36,348 nt of DNA from Flavobacteriales bacterium (GTDB lineage: Bacteria > Bacteroidota > Bacteroidia > Flavobacteriales_E > Vicingaceae), in contig JAESST010000086.1 of NCBI GenBank assembly GCA_016763995.1, positions 1 to 36,348 on the forward strand. The letters run 5' to 3'. The notes below the pieces were generated by a model, which saw only the letters and a list, made by a program, of their open reading frames with translations, was not told the DNA's origin and made no database searches. A program made the position numbers and the translations under genes. The first letter of the stretch is position 1; each line of letters opens with the position of its first letter. Positions 9,854 to 19,417 of the stretch are shown here, one piece after another.

Positions 9854-10666
9854 CTATTCGTCTTTGTTTTCTTTCTTTTGAAATATTTTTTTGAGTCCTT
9901 GGAATCGTTCTTTCTTATCCTTTTTCATTTCTGTTTTTTCTGTTTTGTCTTCTTTCTTTGGGAACCATTGTTTCCATTTCATTTGAAATTTACTCTCTTC
10001 TTTGTTTTCCTGTTTAGGTTCCTTTGTTTTATCCTTCTTTATTTTTTTTGGCTTTGGAATTTGAAGTTCTCCACTCTTATACTTTTCTATTTTTCTTTCT
10101 CCATTTTCATTGTAAAGGTTTACTTTGCCATTTTTCAGCCCAGCTTTATACTTTCCTTTTTCTTTCAGCTTTGCCTTTGCGTTAAAAATTTCATACACTC
10201 CATGCTTCTGACCTTCTTTAAAATTGAATACTTCTTTTTTAGCACCTGAAGGCAAGTAAGAGATAGCTTCTCCGTCTAAACGTCCTTCTTTCCATTGGTA
10301 AGTTTGTTCATATCCTCCTTCTTCTGTCCATGCTTTCCACTCTCCCGTTTTTAGGCCATTGGCAAAGCTTCCTTTCAAAATCAACTTCTCTTTTTTGAAT
10401 AACTCGAATTTTCCATCTAATAAATTACCATGAAATCCTCCTAGGTTAGATTGGATTTTTCCTTTATAATACCAGTAGTATCGTTTAAAGTTATCTAATT
10501 CTATTTCTGTTGTAATTCGAGACACTTCTGCTAGAATAATCGAATCATTCTTTACAATTTTAATGTCCTTTCTTGTCGACACTTCATAGTTTTCTTGTCC
10601 TACTAATAAGCCAGAAGCAAAAAGAAGCATTGTCAGTATGCTTACTGCTTTTCTATATTCCTTCAT
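9854..10666 (-). CDS. YwqK-like MORN-repeat-variant protein with signal peptide
   Basis: Repeats such as GNLLDGKFELFKKEKLILKGSFANGLKTGEWKAW and KEGRLDGEAISYLPSG; 4-nt ATGA overlap with the upstream gene. Confidence 0.75.
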   Translation of the reverse strand: MKEYRKAVSILTMLLFASGLLVGQENYEVSTRKDIKIVKNDSIILAEVSRITTEIELDNFKRYYWYYKGKIQSNLGGFHGNLLDGKFELFKKEKLILKGSFANGLKTGEWKAWTEEGGYEQTYQWKEGRLDGEAISYLPSGAKKEVFNFKEGQKHGVYEIFNAKAKLKEKGKYKAGLKNGKVNLYNENGERKIEKYKSGELQIPKPKKIKKDKTKEPKQENKEESKFQMKWKQWFPKKEDKTEKTEMKKDKKERFQGLKKIFQKKENKDE

Positions 10667-11157
10667 TTTGAAATTACTTTTTGTTCATTCATGTATTCTA
10701 AAGAAATGTTTTCTTCCGAATAGTCCTTTACTGTTACTTTTTTCACTGTTTGCCCTTTCTTCACTAAAAAACTTCTACCTGCAATAGTTAATAAGCCTAC
10801 TTCTTTATTGTTGCTACTTTTTACCTTTCCTCCATATTTAATAAATGGCCATTGGATCTCTTTTTTTTCAACTAGTGGAGTTGACTTCCTATTAGGTATT
10901 GTAGAATTTACTGTAGAATTTATCGATCGATTTAAATTCTTCAAAGAGCTTGAAACACGAAAAGGGTCTTCATAATCAAGCGCTAACTCGTATCGCACAG
11001 TTTCTTTTTCTACTACAGGTTTTATTAGTGTTTTTTGAGAAATATTTTGCAATACTTCATCAGGTGACATTCCGTTCATAATTTGATACGCAATCCCTCC
11101 CCAAACAACTAGCATTAGAGGAATCAAAAGATATAAATTTTTCTTATTGCTTTTCAA
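10663..11157 (-). CDS. PilP/GspC-like inner-membrane component
   Basis: N-terminal TM, DYEDPFRV motif, then IKYGGKVKSSNNKEVGLLTIAGRSFLVKKGQTV resembling PilP/GspC HR domain; apparent TTG start abutting the upstream stop. Confidence 0.6.
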   Translation of the reverse strand: MKSNKKNLYLLIPLMLVVWGGIAYQIMNGMSPDEVLQNISQKTLIKPVVEKETVRYELALDYEDPFRVSSSLKNLNRSINSTVNSTIPNRKSTPLVEKKEIQWPFIKYGGKVKSSNNKEVGLLTIAGRSFLVKKGQTVKKVTVKDYSEENISLEYMNEQKVISK

Positions 11158-12096
11158 CTATTGTGCTGTAAATGATCTATTCGTACTAAATACACTTTCA
11201 TTATTAACGACATCAAAACTTTTGATTCTCCAAAAATAGCTACTGCCTACATTTAAACTAGAATCTATATAAGTGTTAGTTGTAATTCGATATTGAGCAG
11301 GGTTTGCAGATAAGGATCCTTCGTAGAGATACAAAATATCATAAGCCCAATTGTCATTGGCATCTACTCCACTTTGCCAAGTAAAAGTAATTACTGGGCC
11401 AATCGGAGGTGTCAGGCCATCTGCTGGAGTTTGTGGCGTTGGTGCAGAAGGACTTATTTGATCTATTTTAAAATTCGATTCTGAGAATTCTGTTTGACTT
11501 TCATTGTTAACTGCTTTAACCCTCCACGTGTACTTGTTGCTAGTTAATATTTTCCCAGTGTTGATGGTATTCGTTAGTGTTGTGTCTTGAAAAACAATGT
11601 TTCCATTTGCATTATTAATGACCTGCGTAATGTAGCTTTGTGCACTAAATAAACCTTCCCATCTAAGTGTTAAAGAAGAATCCTTGTATACACTATCTTT
11701 TAACGGAAATGTTATAATAACTGAACTTAAACTTATGTTCGTTGTGCTATCAATAGTAAACGATCGGACAACATAACTTGTGGAACTAACACTATTTAAA
11801 GCTCGTAAACTCCATTCATACTCTCCTGGGTTAAAGTTATAAGTAAACTGATTTCCCCGAATAAAGGTATCTACAGCAAAGCTAACGACACTGTCAAATC
11901 TTCCTCGAACTACCTCTAGTTGATAATCATCTGCTCCTTCTGAATAATCCCAGAAAAAATTAACAGTCGTATTTCCCGATTTAAATTGATCGGGCGGACT
12001 TAACACATTTAGCCCTTTTTTTGAGATGTCTTTTTCAATTACATCATCACAAGAAAACAAAAAAACAGCGAGAATTAATAAGCAACAATTTTTCAT
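11158..12096 (-). CDS. Lipoprotein with three FN3-like repeats
   Basis: Lipobox MKNCCLLILAVFLFSC; three approximately 90-aa repeats ending in EWSLRALN / TWRVKAVN / FWRIKSFD. Confidence 0.75.
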   Translation of the reverse strand: MKNCCLLILAVFLFSCDDVIEKDISKKGLNVLSPPDQFKSGNTTVNFFWDYSEGADDYQLEVVRGRFDSVVSFAVDTFIRGNQFTYNFNPGEYEWSLRALNSVSSTSYVVRSFTIDSTTNISLSSVIITFPLKDSVYKDSSLTLRWEGLFSAQSYITQVINNANGNIVFQDTTLTNTINTGKILTSNKYTWRVKAVNNESQTEFSESNFKIDQISPSAPTPQTPADGLTPPIGPVITFTWQSGVDANDNWAYDILYLYEGSLSANPAQYRITTNTYIDSSLNVGSSYFWRIKSFDVVNNESVFSTNRSFTAQ

Positions 12097-12099
12097 TTC

Positions 12100-12615
12100 T
12101 TAAACATTTATTGATTGTATATATAAGGTAAGAGAAAGACTCCTTTTCTTTGTTCTCGGCGATTCCTCAATGTTGAAATATGCCGAAGAAACTTTTCCGG
12201 ATGTATTCATCTTTTCAAACTCATCCATCAGCATTACTAAATTTTTAAAAGTGCCTTGCAACACAATTGGCGATGTAGTCAATTCAAAATTTTCTTTATC
12301 CTGTATATAATACTCTGGAAAACTCTTTAAGCTTACATTGTATTTGCTCGAGAGTTCAGATATTTCATACAAGAGAGATTCTCTCATGTCTAACACACTG
12401 GAGTAAAGCATTTTTGTGCTTCCTTGCAGCTGCTTAAGTTCTGATTCTAGTTTTGCTATTTCCTTTGGAGCTCTTTCTATATTAATTAGTTGGTTTTCAA
12501 TGTTTTCAATATTCTGACTCAAATCAAGAGTTTCTTGGAATGCTAGATTCCACGATATCATGAAAAAAAGTAAAGTTGACACCCATAGAATAATATTTTT
12601 CTTCTTAAAACTCAT
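12100..12615 (-). CDS. PilO/GspM-like alignment-complex protein
   Basis: N-terminal TM, coiled coil, C-terminal small domain TSPIVLQGTFKNLVMLMDEFEKM typical of PilO; operon position. Confidence 0.6.
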   Translation of the reverse strand: MSFKKKNIILWVSTLLFFMISWNLAFQETLDLSQNIENIENQLINIERAPKEIAKLESELKQLQGSTKMLYSSVLDMRESLLYEISELSSKYNVSLKSFPEYYIQDKENFELTTSPIVLQGTFKNLVMLMDEFEKMNTSGKVSSAYFNIEESPRTKKRSLSLTLYIQSINV

Positions 12616-13820
12616 CTTACCTCCACTTGCAATTTAAATTTTGAAATTTCTTTTCTTTCTAACTTTTGAAAGTTCTTTATATTGATCGTTTTAATCCATT
12701 CTTCTTGTTTCAACAAAGTAATCCAGTCGTTTAACACTGTGCTGGATTTAGCAATTCCACTTATGTTGATTGTTTTAATGTCAAACTCAATGTCTTCTCC
12801 TTTTTCAATTTTACGTTTAGAGGGATTAATGTTCAACTCATTCCATGTAATCCCCTTAGGCTTGCTAGAGGCCAAACGATCGGCATAATAAGTGCTATTT
12901 GATGCTGAGATTAAATCTGTTTTCAAAAAAAACGTCTCTTTATTTTCTTTCTCTATTCTCAATTGATTCAGGCGATCCAACTGGTTTTTATTTAATTGTA
13001 ATCGATCATTCAGCTGATTAAATTCTAACGAATAATCTTGGAAAAGGAAAAAGTTTATCAGTAGGGAACTAAGAAAAAAGGCCAAAATTACTTTCAGCCC
13101 TAAACTGAACATTTTTCTTTGAGTGAACTCTTCACGTTCATGCATTATGTTTTCAGAAAGTATACTTTCTCCGGTAGAAGCTAAAAAGTGATTAAACGCA
13201 ACTGCATAAGCCAACAACCAGTATGATGGAATGAATTCATCTCCTAGTTTTACGTTCGAACTCTCTTCCTTAGAATCATTCCAACCTAAAAGTCTCCCTT
13301 CTACTATTTCAAGCTCTTTCGACTCGAAAACGATACGTTGATTTTCTATTATGCTCGTAATATTATTCACTCCTGAAGTTCCCAAGTTAACCTCAATTAC
13401 CTGAAAACCCTCTGCTTTAAACTTCTTTAATAGCTCATCTAAAATTGACTTTCGAATGAATTGGATCCATGATTGTGAGGCTGTAATCGAAGCAGAATAA
13501 AAATATAATTCATCTGCTTTTATATTGGGTAAGCTTTTTTGAATTAAGTCTAGATCTGAGTCTCCTTCTTTATGACTACTTATTTTGCTGAGTACTCCCC
13601 TTCCTCTCACGTTCAAATAAACTGGTAGCTTATTGTCAAGATCTTTTGAAAATAATTCCTCTAGTCCATTCCCTTTTAACTTTTGCAACAATAGAACTTC
13701 GTTCTTCTTAAGACTGAGCTCTGTTAAAAAGAAATCCACCTCTCCTCTATCGGATAATTTAAGATCTATCCCATAAGCAGTATTGCCTTCAATAAAAGAT
13801 GTTAATTTCTCCTTCAGCAT
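12612..13820 (-). CDS. PilM/PilN- or GspL-like protein
   Basis: N-terminal cytoplasmic region, TM near residue 245 (KVILAFFLSSLLINFFLF), coiled coil and PilN-like C-terminus INISGIAKSSTVLNDWITLLKQ. Confidence 0.6.
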   Translation of the reverse strand: MLKEKLTSFIEGNTAYGIDLKLSDRGEVDFFLTELSLKKNEVLLLQKLKGNGLEELFSKDLDNKLPVYLNVRGRGVLSKISSHKEGDSDLDLIQKSLPNIKADELYFYSASITASQSWIQFIRKSILDELLKKFKAEGFQVIEVNLGTSGVNNITSIIENQRIVFESKELEIVEGRLLGWNDSKEESSNVKLGDEFIPSYWLLAYAVAFNHFLASTGESILSENIMHEREEFTQRKMFSLGLKVILAFFLSSLLINFFLFQDYSLEFNQLNDRLQLNKNQLDRLNQLRIEKENKETFFLKTDLISASNSTYYADRLASSKPKGITWNELNINPSKRKIEKGEDIEFDIKTINISGIAKSSTVLNDWITLLKQEEWIKTINIKNFQKLERKEISKFKLQVEVR

Positions 13821-15745
13821 TAGTAGATAACAGTAGGTTTGATAAAAATATTCAACTGAGAACTTGATTTAGATCTAGTTCTATTTCCAAAAATCCATTT
13901 CAGAACAGGAATTCTAGCAATTAACGGTAAGCCGGAACCAGAATCATTGGTTGACTTTTCTTCTAATCCACCAAGAAGAACAATTTCATTGTCTTTCACT
14001 CTAAGGATAGATGTAAAACTTCTAGTTACCTTTCCTGGAGGAGCATCCTCAGTAATTCTCTCTGTAAAATCAGATTGCTCAACAGATATTTCCATTGTAA
14101 TTTGATCGTTACCGCTCACAAAAGGTTTAATTTTTATGGATAAATCTGCGTTAACAGCTACATAGGTTCTATTATTCTGCGTTTGAGGACTTAAACTTCC
14201 TTGAAATATACTTTGCTCATTTACATAGTATTCCGTGTTCCCAATTTTTAAATTAGCTTCATGACCGTTTAAGGTAGCCAGTTTTGGTGTCGACCTTACT
14301 TTTAAGATCCCATCTGTTTCTAAAGCCTTGATGCTCAGGTAAAAATTTGGGGTTACTTTTCCTAAGTTAATGGTACTTCCTTTGTTAATGCTACCAATTA
14401 CATTGTTCAATGAACTTGAACTAAAATTAAAGCTTGCATCTGGTAATATTTGGCCGTTAGTAGCTGCCGAAGGCTCATTTCCCAAACCAGCCGTTATTCC
14501 AGTTGAAACGCTTCTATTTTTACGATAATCAACAATAATTACTTCAATAGCAATCATTGGCACTACCTGATCAATTTTTTCTAAAAAATGAACTAGATCT
14601 TGGATTTGTGGAACAGACCCACTAATTACCAAGCTATTCAAGTCTGGAAATTCCTTTAATTCTACTTCTTTTGTTAAATCAGATGGTATAAATGTTATTA
14701 AATCTTCTATTGACCTATTTTGTAGCTGAAATATAATCGTGTTTCTTAAGCCTTCTGCTTTTCGCTCTCCAATCAAATATACTCCGTTTGATTTTGAATA
14801 GGTATAGATTGTAGACTCAAACAAGTTAGACAATAAATCATCAAAAGTGCTAGACTGTAAATTGAGGGATTTGTTTCCTTGCAAATTAGCCATAAGGTAA
14901 TAGTTCAGCTTTAACTCTGCTCCCAATGCTTTCACTATCTCATCAATTGAAATGTCTTCTGCTGATATTTCAATGTCATTTGGTCCATTTACTTTTAAGA
15001 ATAAGCCTTCTTCTTTCTTTCTTTCGTATCTCTCATTTCTTATTTTAGATTTATTTTGGTTCGCCTTTTTAAGATCTTCTGAGTTTTCTGCTTTTCCTTT
15101 CTCCGATAAAAGGTAAAAGTTGTCTTCCGTCTCTACAAGCTCCAGATCATTTGCAAAAGCAAACTTTTCAATTGCATTTTTAAAGGGTACACCTTTAATG
15201 TAAACAGATACTTTCTTACTGGAAATTTGAGGGGCTAACACCACATTCTTACCTGAAACTTCTGTTATTTTCCTCACTACTTTACTTAAATCATCGTTGT
15301 TTAAGTCCAACAGTAGAAAATCTGTGCTTTTGAAGTACTGTACTATTATCGCCTTTTCTTTTACTTCTTCGATTTCTTGTGCAGGGGGATTGTATTTCCC
15401 AATGGACATGATGTTTCCTGTAAATTCAATATCTAATTGATACTTTTTTACTAAAAAAGTCAAAACATCTGCTACAGTTACATTTGAGAAATTATTGACA
15501 ACCAATACGTCTAAACCTTTGTCAACACTAACGTTCAAATCATTGGTGTTTGCAATTCCCCTAATAAACTCATCGAGTGATGATCCATTAATTGAAAGTT
15601 CAACTAGATTACTTAAGCCTGGGTTATCTACGGCAATAATATCGAGCTGTGCTTTTATTTGATCAATCCTTCCTTGTGAAAAGCCCAAACTTCCATGAAG
15701 CATAAACAAGCTCAATAAAACAATCAATAGGTAGTTATTTTTCAT
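13820..15745 (-). CDS. Secretin (GspD/PilQ family)
   Basis: Signal peptide, repeated N-domains, LKEFPDLNSLVISGSVPQIQDLVHFLEKID and MIAIEVIIVDYRKN, C-terminal VLLGGLEEKS...GLPLIARIPVLKWIFGNRTRSKSSSQLNIFIKPTVI. Confidence 0.92.
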   Translation of the reverse strand: MKNNYLLIVLLSLFMLHGSLGFSQGRIDQIKAQLDIIAVDNPGLSNLVELSINGSSLDEFIRGIANTNDLNVSVDKGLDVLVVNNFSNVTVADVLTFLVKKYQLDIEFTGNIMSIGKYNPPAQEIEEVKEKAIIVQYFKSTDFLLLDLNNDDLSKVVRKITEVSGKNVVLAPQISSKKVSVYIKGVPFKNAIEKFAFANDLELVETEDNFYLLSEKGKAENSEDLKKANQNKSKIRNERYERKKEEGLFLKVNGPNDIEISAEDISIDEIVKALGAELKLNYYLMANLQGNKSLNLQSSTFDDLLSNLFESTIYTYSKSNGVYLIGERKAEGLRNTIIFQLQNRSIEDLITFIPSDLTKEVELKEFPDLNSLVISGSVPQIQDLVHFLEKIDQVVPMIAIEVIIVDYRKNRSVSTGITAGLGNEPSAATNGQILPDASFNFSSSSLNNVIGSINKGSTINLGKVTPNFYLSIKALETDGILKVRSTPKLATLNGHEANLKIGNTEYYVNEQSIFQGSLSPQTQNNRTYVAVNADLSIKIKPFVSGNDQITMEISVEQSDFTERITEDAPPGKVTRSFTSILRVKDNEIVLLGGLEEKSTNDSGSGLPLIARIPVLKWIFGNRTRSKSSSQLNIFIKPTVIY

Positions 15746-17197
15746 TTAGTTCGTCATCAATAAATAATATACTTCTTCAATAGAACTTGCTCCTTTTGCC
15801 AATAATTCAAAGGCAATCTGATCTAAGCCTCTAATCCCTTTCTGCTCCAAATAGTCTGTTACGTTGTATTCTGATTCCCTAACCTTTGATGCTAGGTAAT
15901 TATCAATGGGTATAATTTCATACAATGCTTTTCTTCCTGTATATCCTGTATAGTGACAACTTTCACATCCAACAGGTTCATATACTTCTTTGATGTCATA
16001 AGGTAATTCATATCCTAATGGTAATTCCGAGGAATTCAACTCCTTCTTTTGCTTACAATTGTTGCACAATAAACGCACAAGTCTTTGAGACGCGGTTACG
16101 TTTAATGTTCCTGCCAATAAATAAGGCGGCACTCCCATATCTACCAATCGGGAAATAGTTCCCCATGCTGAATTAGTATGGATAGTTGATAGGACTAAAT
16201 GCCCTGTTAAGGCCGCTCTTATGGCCATTTTTGCCGTTTCTCCATCTCGAATCTCTCCTAGCATAATAATATCAGGATCTTGTCTTAAAAACGATTTTAA
16301 AGCACTTGAAAAAGTGAGTCCAATTTGCTCCTTCAATTGAACTTGGTTAATTCCTTCTAAAGTATATTCAATTGGATCTTCAATTGTAACAATGTTTGTT
16401 TTTTCATCGTTGAGTTCCTTCAAGGTAGCATAAAGTGTTGTTGTTTTACCTGACCCTGTTGGCCCACTAATTAATACAATTCCGTGCCCCTTCTTCACTC
16501 CTTCTAAATAGTTCAACAATTGAGTTTCTTCAAAGCCCAATGCATTAATATTTATATCTGTAGCATCTCTACTCAAGAGCCTCAATACAATCTTTTCTCC
16601 ATGAAGTGTTGGTAAAACCGAAACCCGAATATCAAAGTTCTTCCCATCTTCAGAAAAAGATATCCTTCCATCTTGAGGCAATCTTTTTTCCGCAATATCG
16701 AGATTCGCTCTAATCTTTAACTTGTTAATAATTGCGGGATATTCATCTTTATGGATGATGTATTTTTCAATGAGTTTTCCATCTATTCTCAACCTTACAC
16801 GACACTTTTCTTCGTAAATTTCTATGTGAATATCACTAGACTCAAGTCGCTCTGCTTCTGAAATTAGTTCAAGAACAAAGTCATCGTTGGAATAACTTAA
16901 AACAGTATCCTTTTGTTGCTTCTTTTTACTTCTTCGATATAGGCGGCTAAGTGTTTGTTGTAAAATTTCTGTTTCTAACGATTCTAATTCTACTGTTCTG
17001 CCAAAAACCAGTTCTAGTTCTTCTTGTACTCCAACAGAATTTACCTTGCTGTCCAAGTAAAAGGTCACTTTTTCGGTGCTTACTTTTTTAGGAATAATAC
17101 GGTAATGCCATGCCTGATCAGCAGACAAAAATTGCTGATATTCAACTTTTATATCTATAAATTCTTGATTAATCATAAAAGTATTGAATTCATCCAT
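15746..17197 (-). CDS. GspE/PilB family secretion/assembly ATPase
   Basis: Walker A GPTGSGKTTTLY, Asp box IVTIEDPIEY, Walker B MLGEIRDGETA, C-terminal CxxC...CxxC zinc motif. Confidence 0.95.
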   Translation of the reverse strand: MDEFNTFMINQEFIDIKVEYQQFLSADQAWHYRIIPKKVSTEKVTFYLDSKVNSVGVQEELELVFGRTVELESLETEILQQTLSRLYRRSKKKQQKDTVLSYSNDDFVLELISEAERLESSDIHIEIYEEKCRVRLRIDGKLIEKYIIHKDEYPAIINKLKIRANLDIAEKRLPQDGRISFSEDGKNFDIRVSVLPTLHGEKIVLRLLSRDATDININALGFEETQLLNYLEGVKKGHGIVLISGPTGSGKTTTLYATLKELNDEKTNIVTIEDPIEYTLEGINQVQLKEQIGLTFSSALKSFLRQDPDIIMLGEIRDGETAKMAIRAALTGHLVLSTIHTNSAWGTISRLVDMGVPPYLLAGTLNVTASQRLVRLLCNNCKQKKELNSSELPLGYELPYDIKEVYEPVGCESCHYTGYTGRKALYEIIPIDNYLASKVRESEYNVTDYLEQKGIRGLDQIAFELLAKGASSIEEVYYLLMTN

Positions 17198-17682
17198 TCA
17201 TCATTTCGCATAAAATCAATCGACATTAAACGGCTTGAAGTACTCAATAGAAATAATATTCCCGACATTATTCCTGCAAGGGGGATGTTTCTTTCTTGCA
17301 TTTTAGTTTTGAAAACGACAGCAATAATAGCACTAAGCAAAAGGGAGAAAGTGAAAAAGAGAATAAAGCTTGGGAGGTTAAATATAAAGGCACAAACAAC
17401 AAAAAATAAAATATCGCCCAGTCCTATTTTGGAATCGACAATATTTACTAAAGAAGATTCCTTTATAGAGAAATAGATGGTTATCACCAATAAGTTAACG
17501 ACAATAAATAATAGATTTAATAAGAAAGAGTTTAGTATTTCATCTATTAGTTGATCCGAATACACTAAATAAGCGATTAGTGTAACAGGTAAAATCCACC
17601 ATGAGATTGACCGCTGCTTAAAATCTTGAAAAACAATAACACCAAGACTAATTAGGAAAATAATGAAGGGGAATAATTTCAT
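17173..17682 (-). CDS. Type IV prepilin peptidase-like A24 protease (short, no methyltransferase domain)
   Basis: Polytopic 169-aa protein with FQDFKQRSISWW and GLGDILFF motifs carrying both catalytic Asp residues of GxGD proteases. Confidence 0.82.
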   Translation of the reverse strand: MKLFPFIIFLISLGVIVFQDFKQRSISWWILPVTLIAYLVYSDQLIDEILNSFLLNLLFIVVNLLVITIYFSIKESSLVNIVDSKIGLGDILFFVVCAFIFNLPSFILFFTFSLLLSAIIAVVFKTKMQERNIPLAGIMSGILFLLSTSSRLMSIDFMRNDEWMNSILL

Positions 17683-17685
17683 GAA

Positions 17686-18078
17686 TTAGTCTTTAGTTAC
17701 TTCTTTTAATTTCTGATCCTGATCAATTTCCCAAATATTATAAATTCCATCTCCATCGAAATCTGTTACTGAAGTTGCTGTTATTTTAAAGCGATTATTT
17801 GTTGCTTCTTGAATTTCTATTTTATAATTTCCTGACCCACCATCGCTTACTAGGGTGGCGTGTTCAAAGTCAATTTCGTTAAAATCTGTAGAATACTTTG
17901 AATTCATATAGAAAAATGTTTTTTCTAAGGTATAAATGTGTTTCAGCTGCAATTGTGCTTCAGTACTCTTTGCTTTAGCTATTAAAGGCATCAACTTCGG
18001 TAACGCTAATAGAATTAAAATCCCGACAATAATTAGGACAACAAGTAGTTCGGTGATGGTAAATGCTTTCAACTTCAT
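17686..18078 (-). CDS. Type IV pilin / GspG-like major pseudopilin
   Basis: MKLKA|FTITELLVVLIIVGILILLALPKL class III signal; C-terminal DFDGDGIYNIWEID Ca-binding-like loop. Confidence 0.88.
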   Translation of the reverse strand: MKLKAFTITELLVVLIIVGILILLALPKLMPLIAKAKSTEAQLQLKHIYTLEKTFFYMNSKYSTDFNEIDFEHATLVSDGGSGNYKIEIQEATNNRFKITATSVTDFDGDGIYNIWEIDQDQKLKEVTKD

Positions 18079-18121
18079 AAGTAAAAAAAATAGGATAGCA
18101 AATCTAAAGATTATGTTTTGT

Positions 18122-19270
18122 TTATTGAATACCTGAGCCTAATTCGAAAAGAGGTAAATACATGGCAATTAATATAATCCCAACAAAGAATCCGATAAAG
18201 ATAATTAAGAATGGTTCTAAGAGGCTACTTATGGTTTTTGAGCTATTTTCTGTTTCACTATCATATTGACTTTGTATTTGTTCAAAAACAATAGTTAACT
18301 TATTTACTTCTTCTGCCACTTTCACCAATGAGACCATCCTTTTCGGGAAAATAGAATGCTTGCTCATCGATTCATATAACAAGGAGCCTTTTAGAATATC
18401 TTTCTCCATCTGAATAAGTGCCTCTTCTAAAGGATAGAACTTCATCATTTTTCTAACCAATAACATAGAGCTCACTAAAGGGTTATTCACCCTGATTAAT
18501 AGGCTCATAGAATGGCAGAATCGTGATAGGTAAGTTTTCGAAGTAATGTCTCCTAAAATTGGTGTTTTCAAAACCACAATGGTTAGATACTTCCTAAACC
18601 AATCTTTCTTTCGCTGACTAAAAATAAATACCACAATACCTGCAATAATTAAGAGTATAATTAATCCATAAGCTTGCAACGATTCTGATAAATCCAATAC
18701 TCTTTGAGTTAAATAAGGCAACTCTCCTCCAAATCGCTTAAAAGCATCTTCAAATATGGGCACAATAAAACTCAACATAAAAACAACTGCCAGCATCGCC
18801 GTTACCAGTACAATCACAGGATAAGAAAAGGCACTGACCATTTTACGCTTAAACTCTAATCTTCCTTCATAAAAATTGGCTAAATCCTCCAGAATTGTTA
18901 TAATAGTACCACTTTCTTCTCCAATCTTTATACTATAATATTCATATTCAGAAAAGTAAGCAGTTTTTTTTAACCCTTCGGAAAAGGTTAATCCCTTAAT
19001 AATATTATCAAAAACTTCTTGTAATATATTCTTTGTCTTTATATTTTTTTCTCCATCAATACTTAACTCAATACTCATTCTGATGTCAATTCCTGCAGAT
19101 AAAAGTAAACTCAGGTCTTTATAGAATCGAAATTTCTTTTTATCAGAAAGGCTTTTTGAAAGAGAAAGGTCAGTACTTAAGAGTTCTGATAAACTTCTAG
19201 TCTTCTTTTTAAGAGAAGAATCGATGTTATCTGCTTGATTATTTTTAAGCTCTTGTATATTAATTCCCAC
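18122..19270 (-). CDS. GspF/PilC family inner membrane platform protein
   Basis: DKKKFRFYKDLSLLLSAGIDIRMSIEL and two T2SSF-type repeats with C-terminal TM; apparent GTG start. Confidence 0.92.
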   Translation of the reverse strand: MGINIQELKNNQADNIDSSLKKKTRSLSELLSTDLSLSKSLSDKKKFRFYKDLSLLLSAGIDIRMSIELSIDGEKNIKTKNILQEVFDNIIKGLTFSEGLKKTAYFSEYEYYSIKIGEESGTIITILEDLANFYEGRLEFKRKMVSAFSYPVIVLVTAMLAVVFMLSFIVPIFEDAFKRFGGELPYLTQRVLDLSESLQAYGLIILLIIAGIVVFIFSQRKKDWFRKYLTIVVLKTPILGDITSKTYLSRFCHSMSLLIRVNNPLVSSMLLVRKMMKFYPLEEALIQMEKDILKGSLLYESMSKHSIFPKRMVSLVKVAEEVNKLTIVFEQIQSQYDSETENSSKTISSLLEPFLIIFIGFFVGIILIAMYLPLFELGSGIQ

Positions 19271-19391
19271 AGGACAGTAAAATTAAAAAAGGATCGGCTA
19301 CATTCAACTTCTTGTAAGCCTCAATTCCATCTTCTGTAAAGGTAATTGAATTCGTTTCTAAAATAGCTATAGTATTAATAGAATAAGGCAT
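19260..19391 (-). CDS. Candidate small 43-aa protein between pseudopilin and GspF-like genes
   Basis: MPYSINTIAILETNSITFTEDGIEAYKKLNVADPFLILLSCGN*, AAGGA immediately upstream; absent from the supplied ORF track because of length. Confidence 0.35.
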   Translation of the reverse strand: MPYSINTIAILETNSITFTEDGIEAYKKLNVADPFLILLSCGN

Positions 19392-19417
19392 ATTCCTTAT
19401 TGATCTGTACAATTACT

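Noticed and set aside
9878-10249. 123-aa F/L-rich plus-strand ORF
   Set aside because: Antisense shadow of the lysine-rich C-terminus of the MORN protein.
9854-10666. Toxin-antitoxin module based on YwqK-like antitoxin similarity
   Set aside because: No toxin gene adjacent, signal peptide present, and the gene is coupled to the filament operon.
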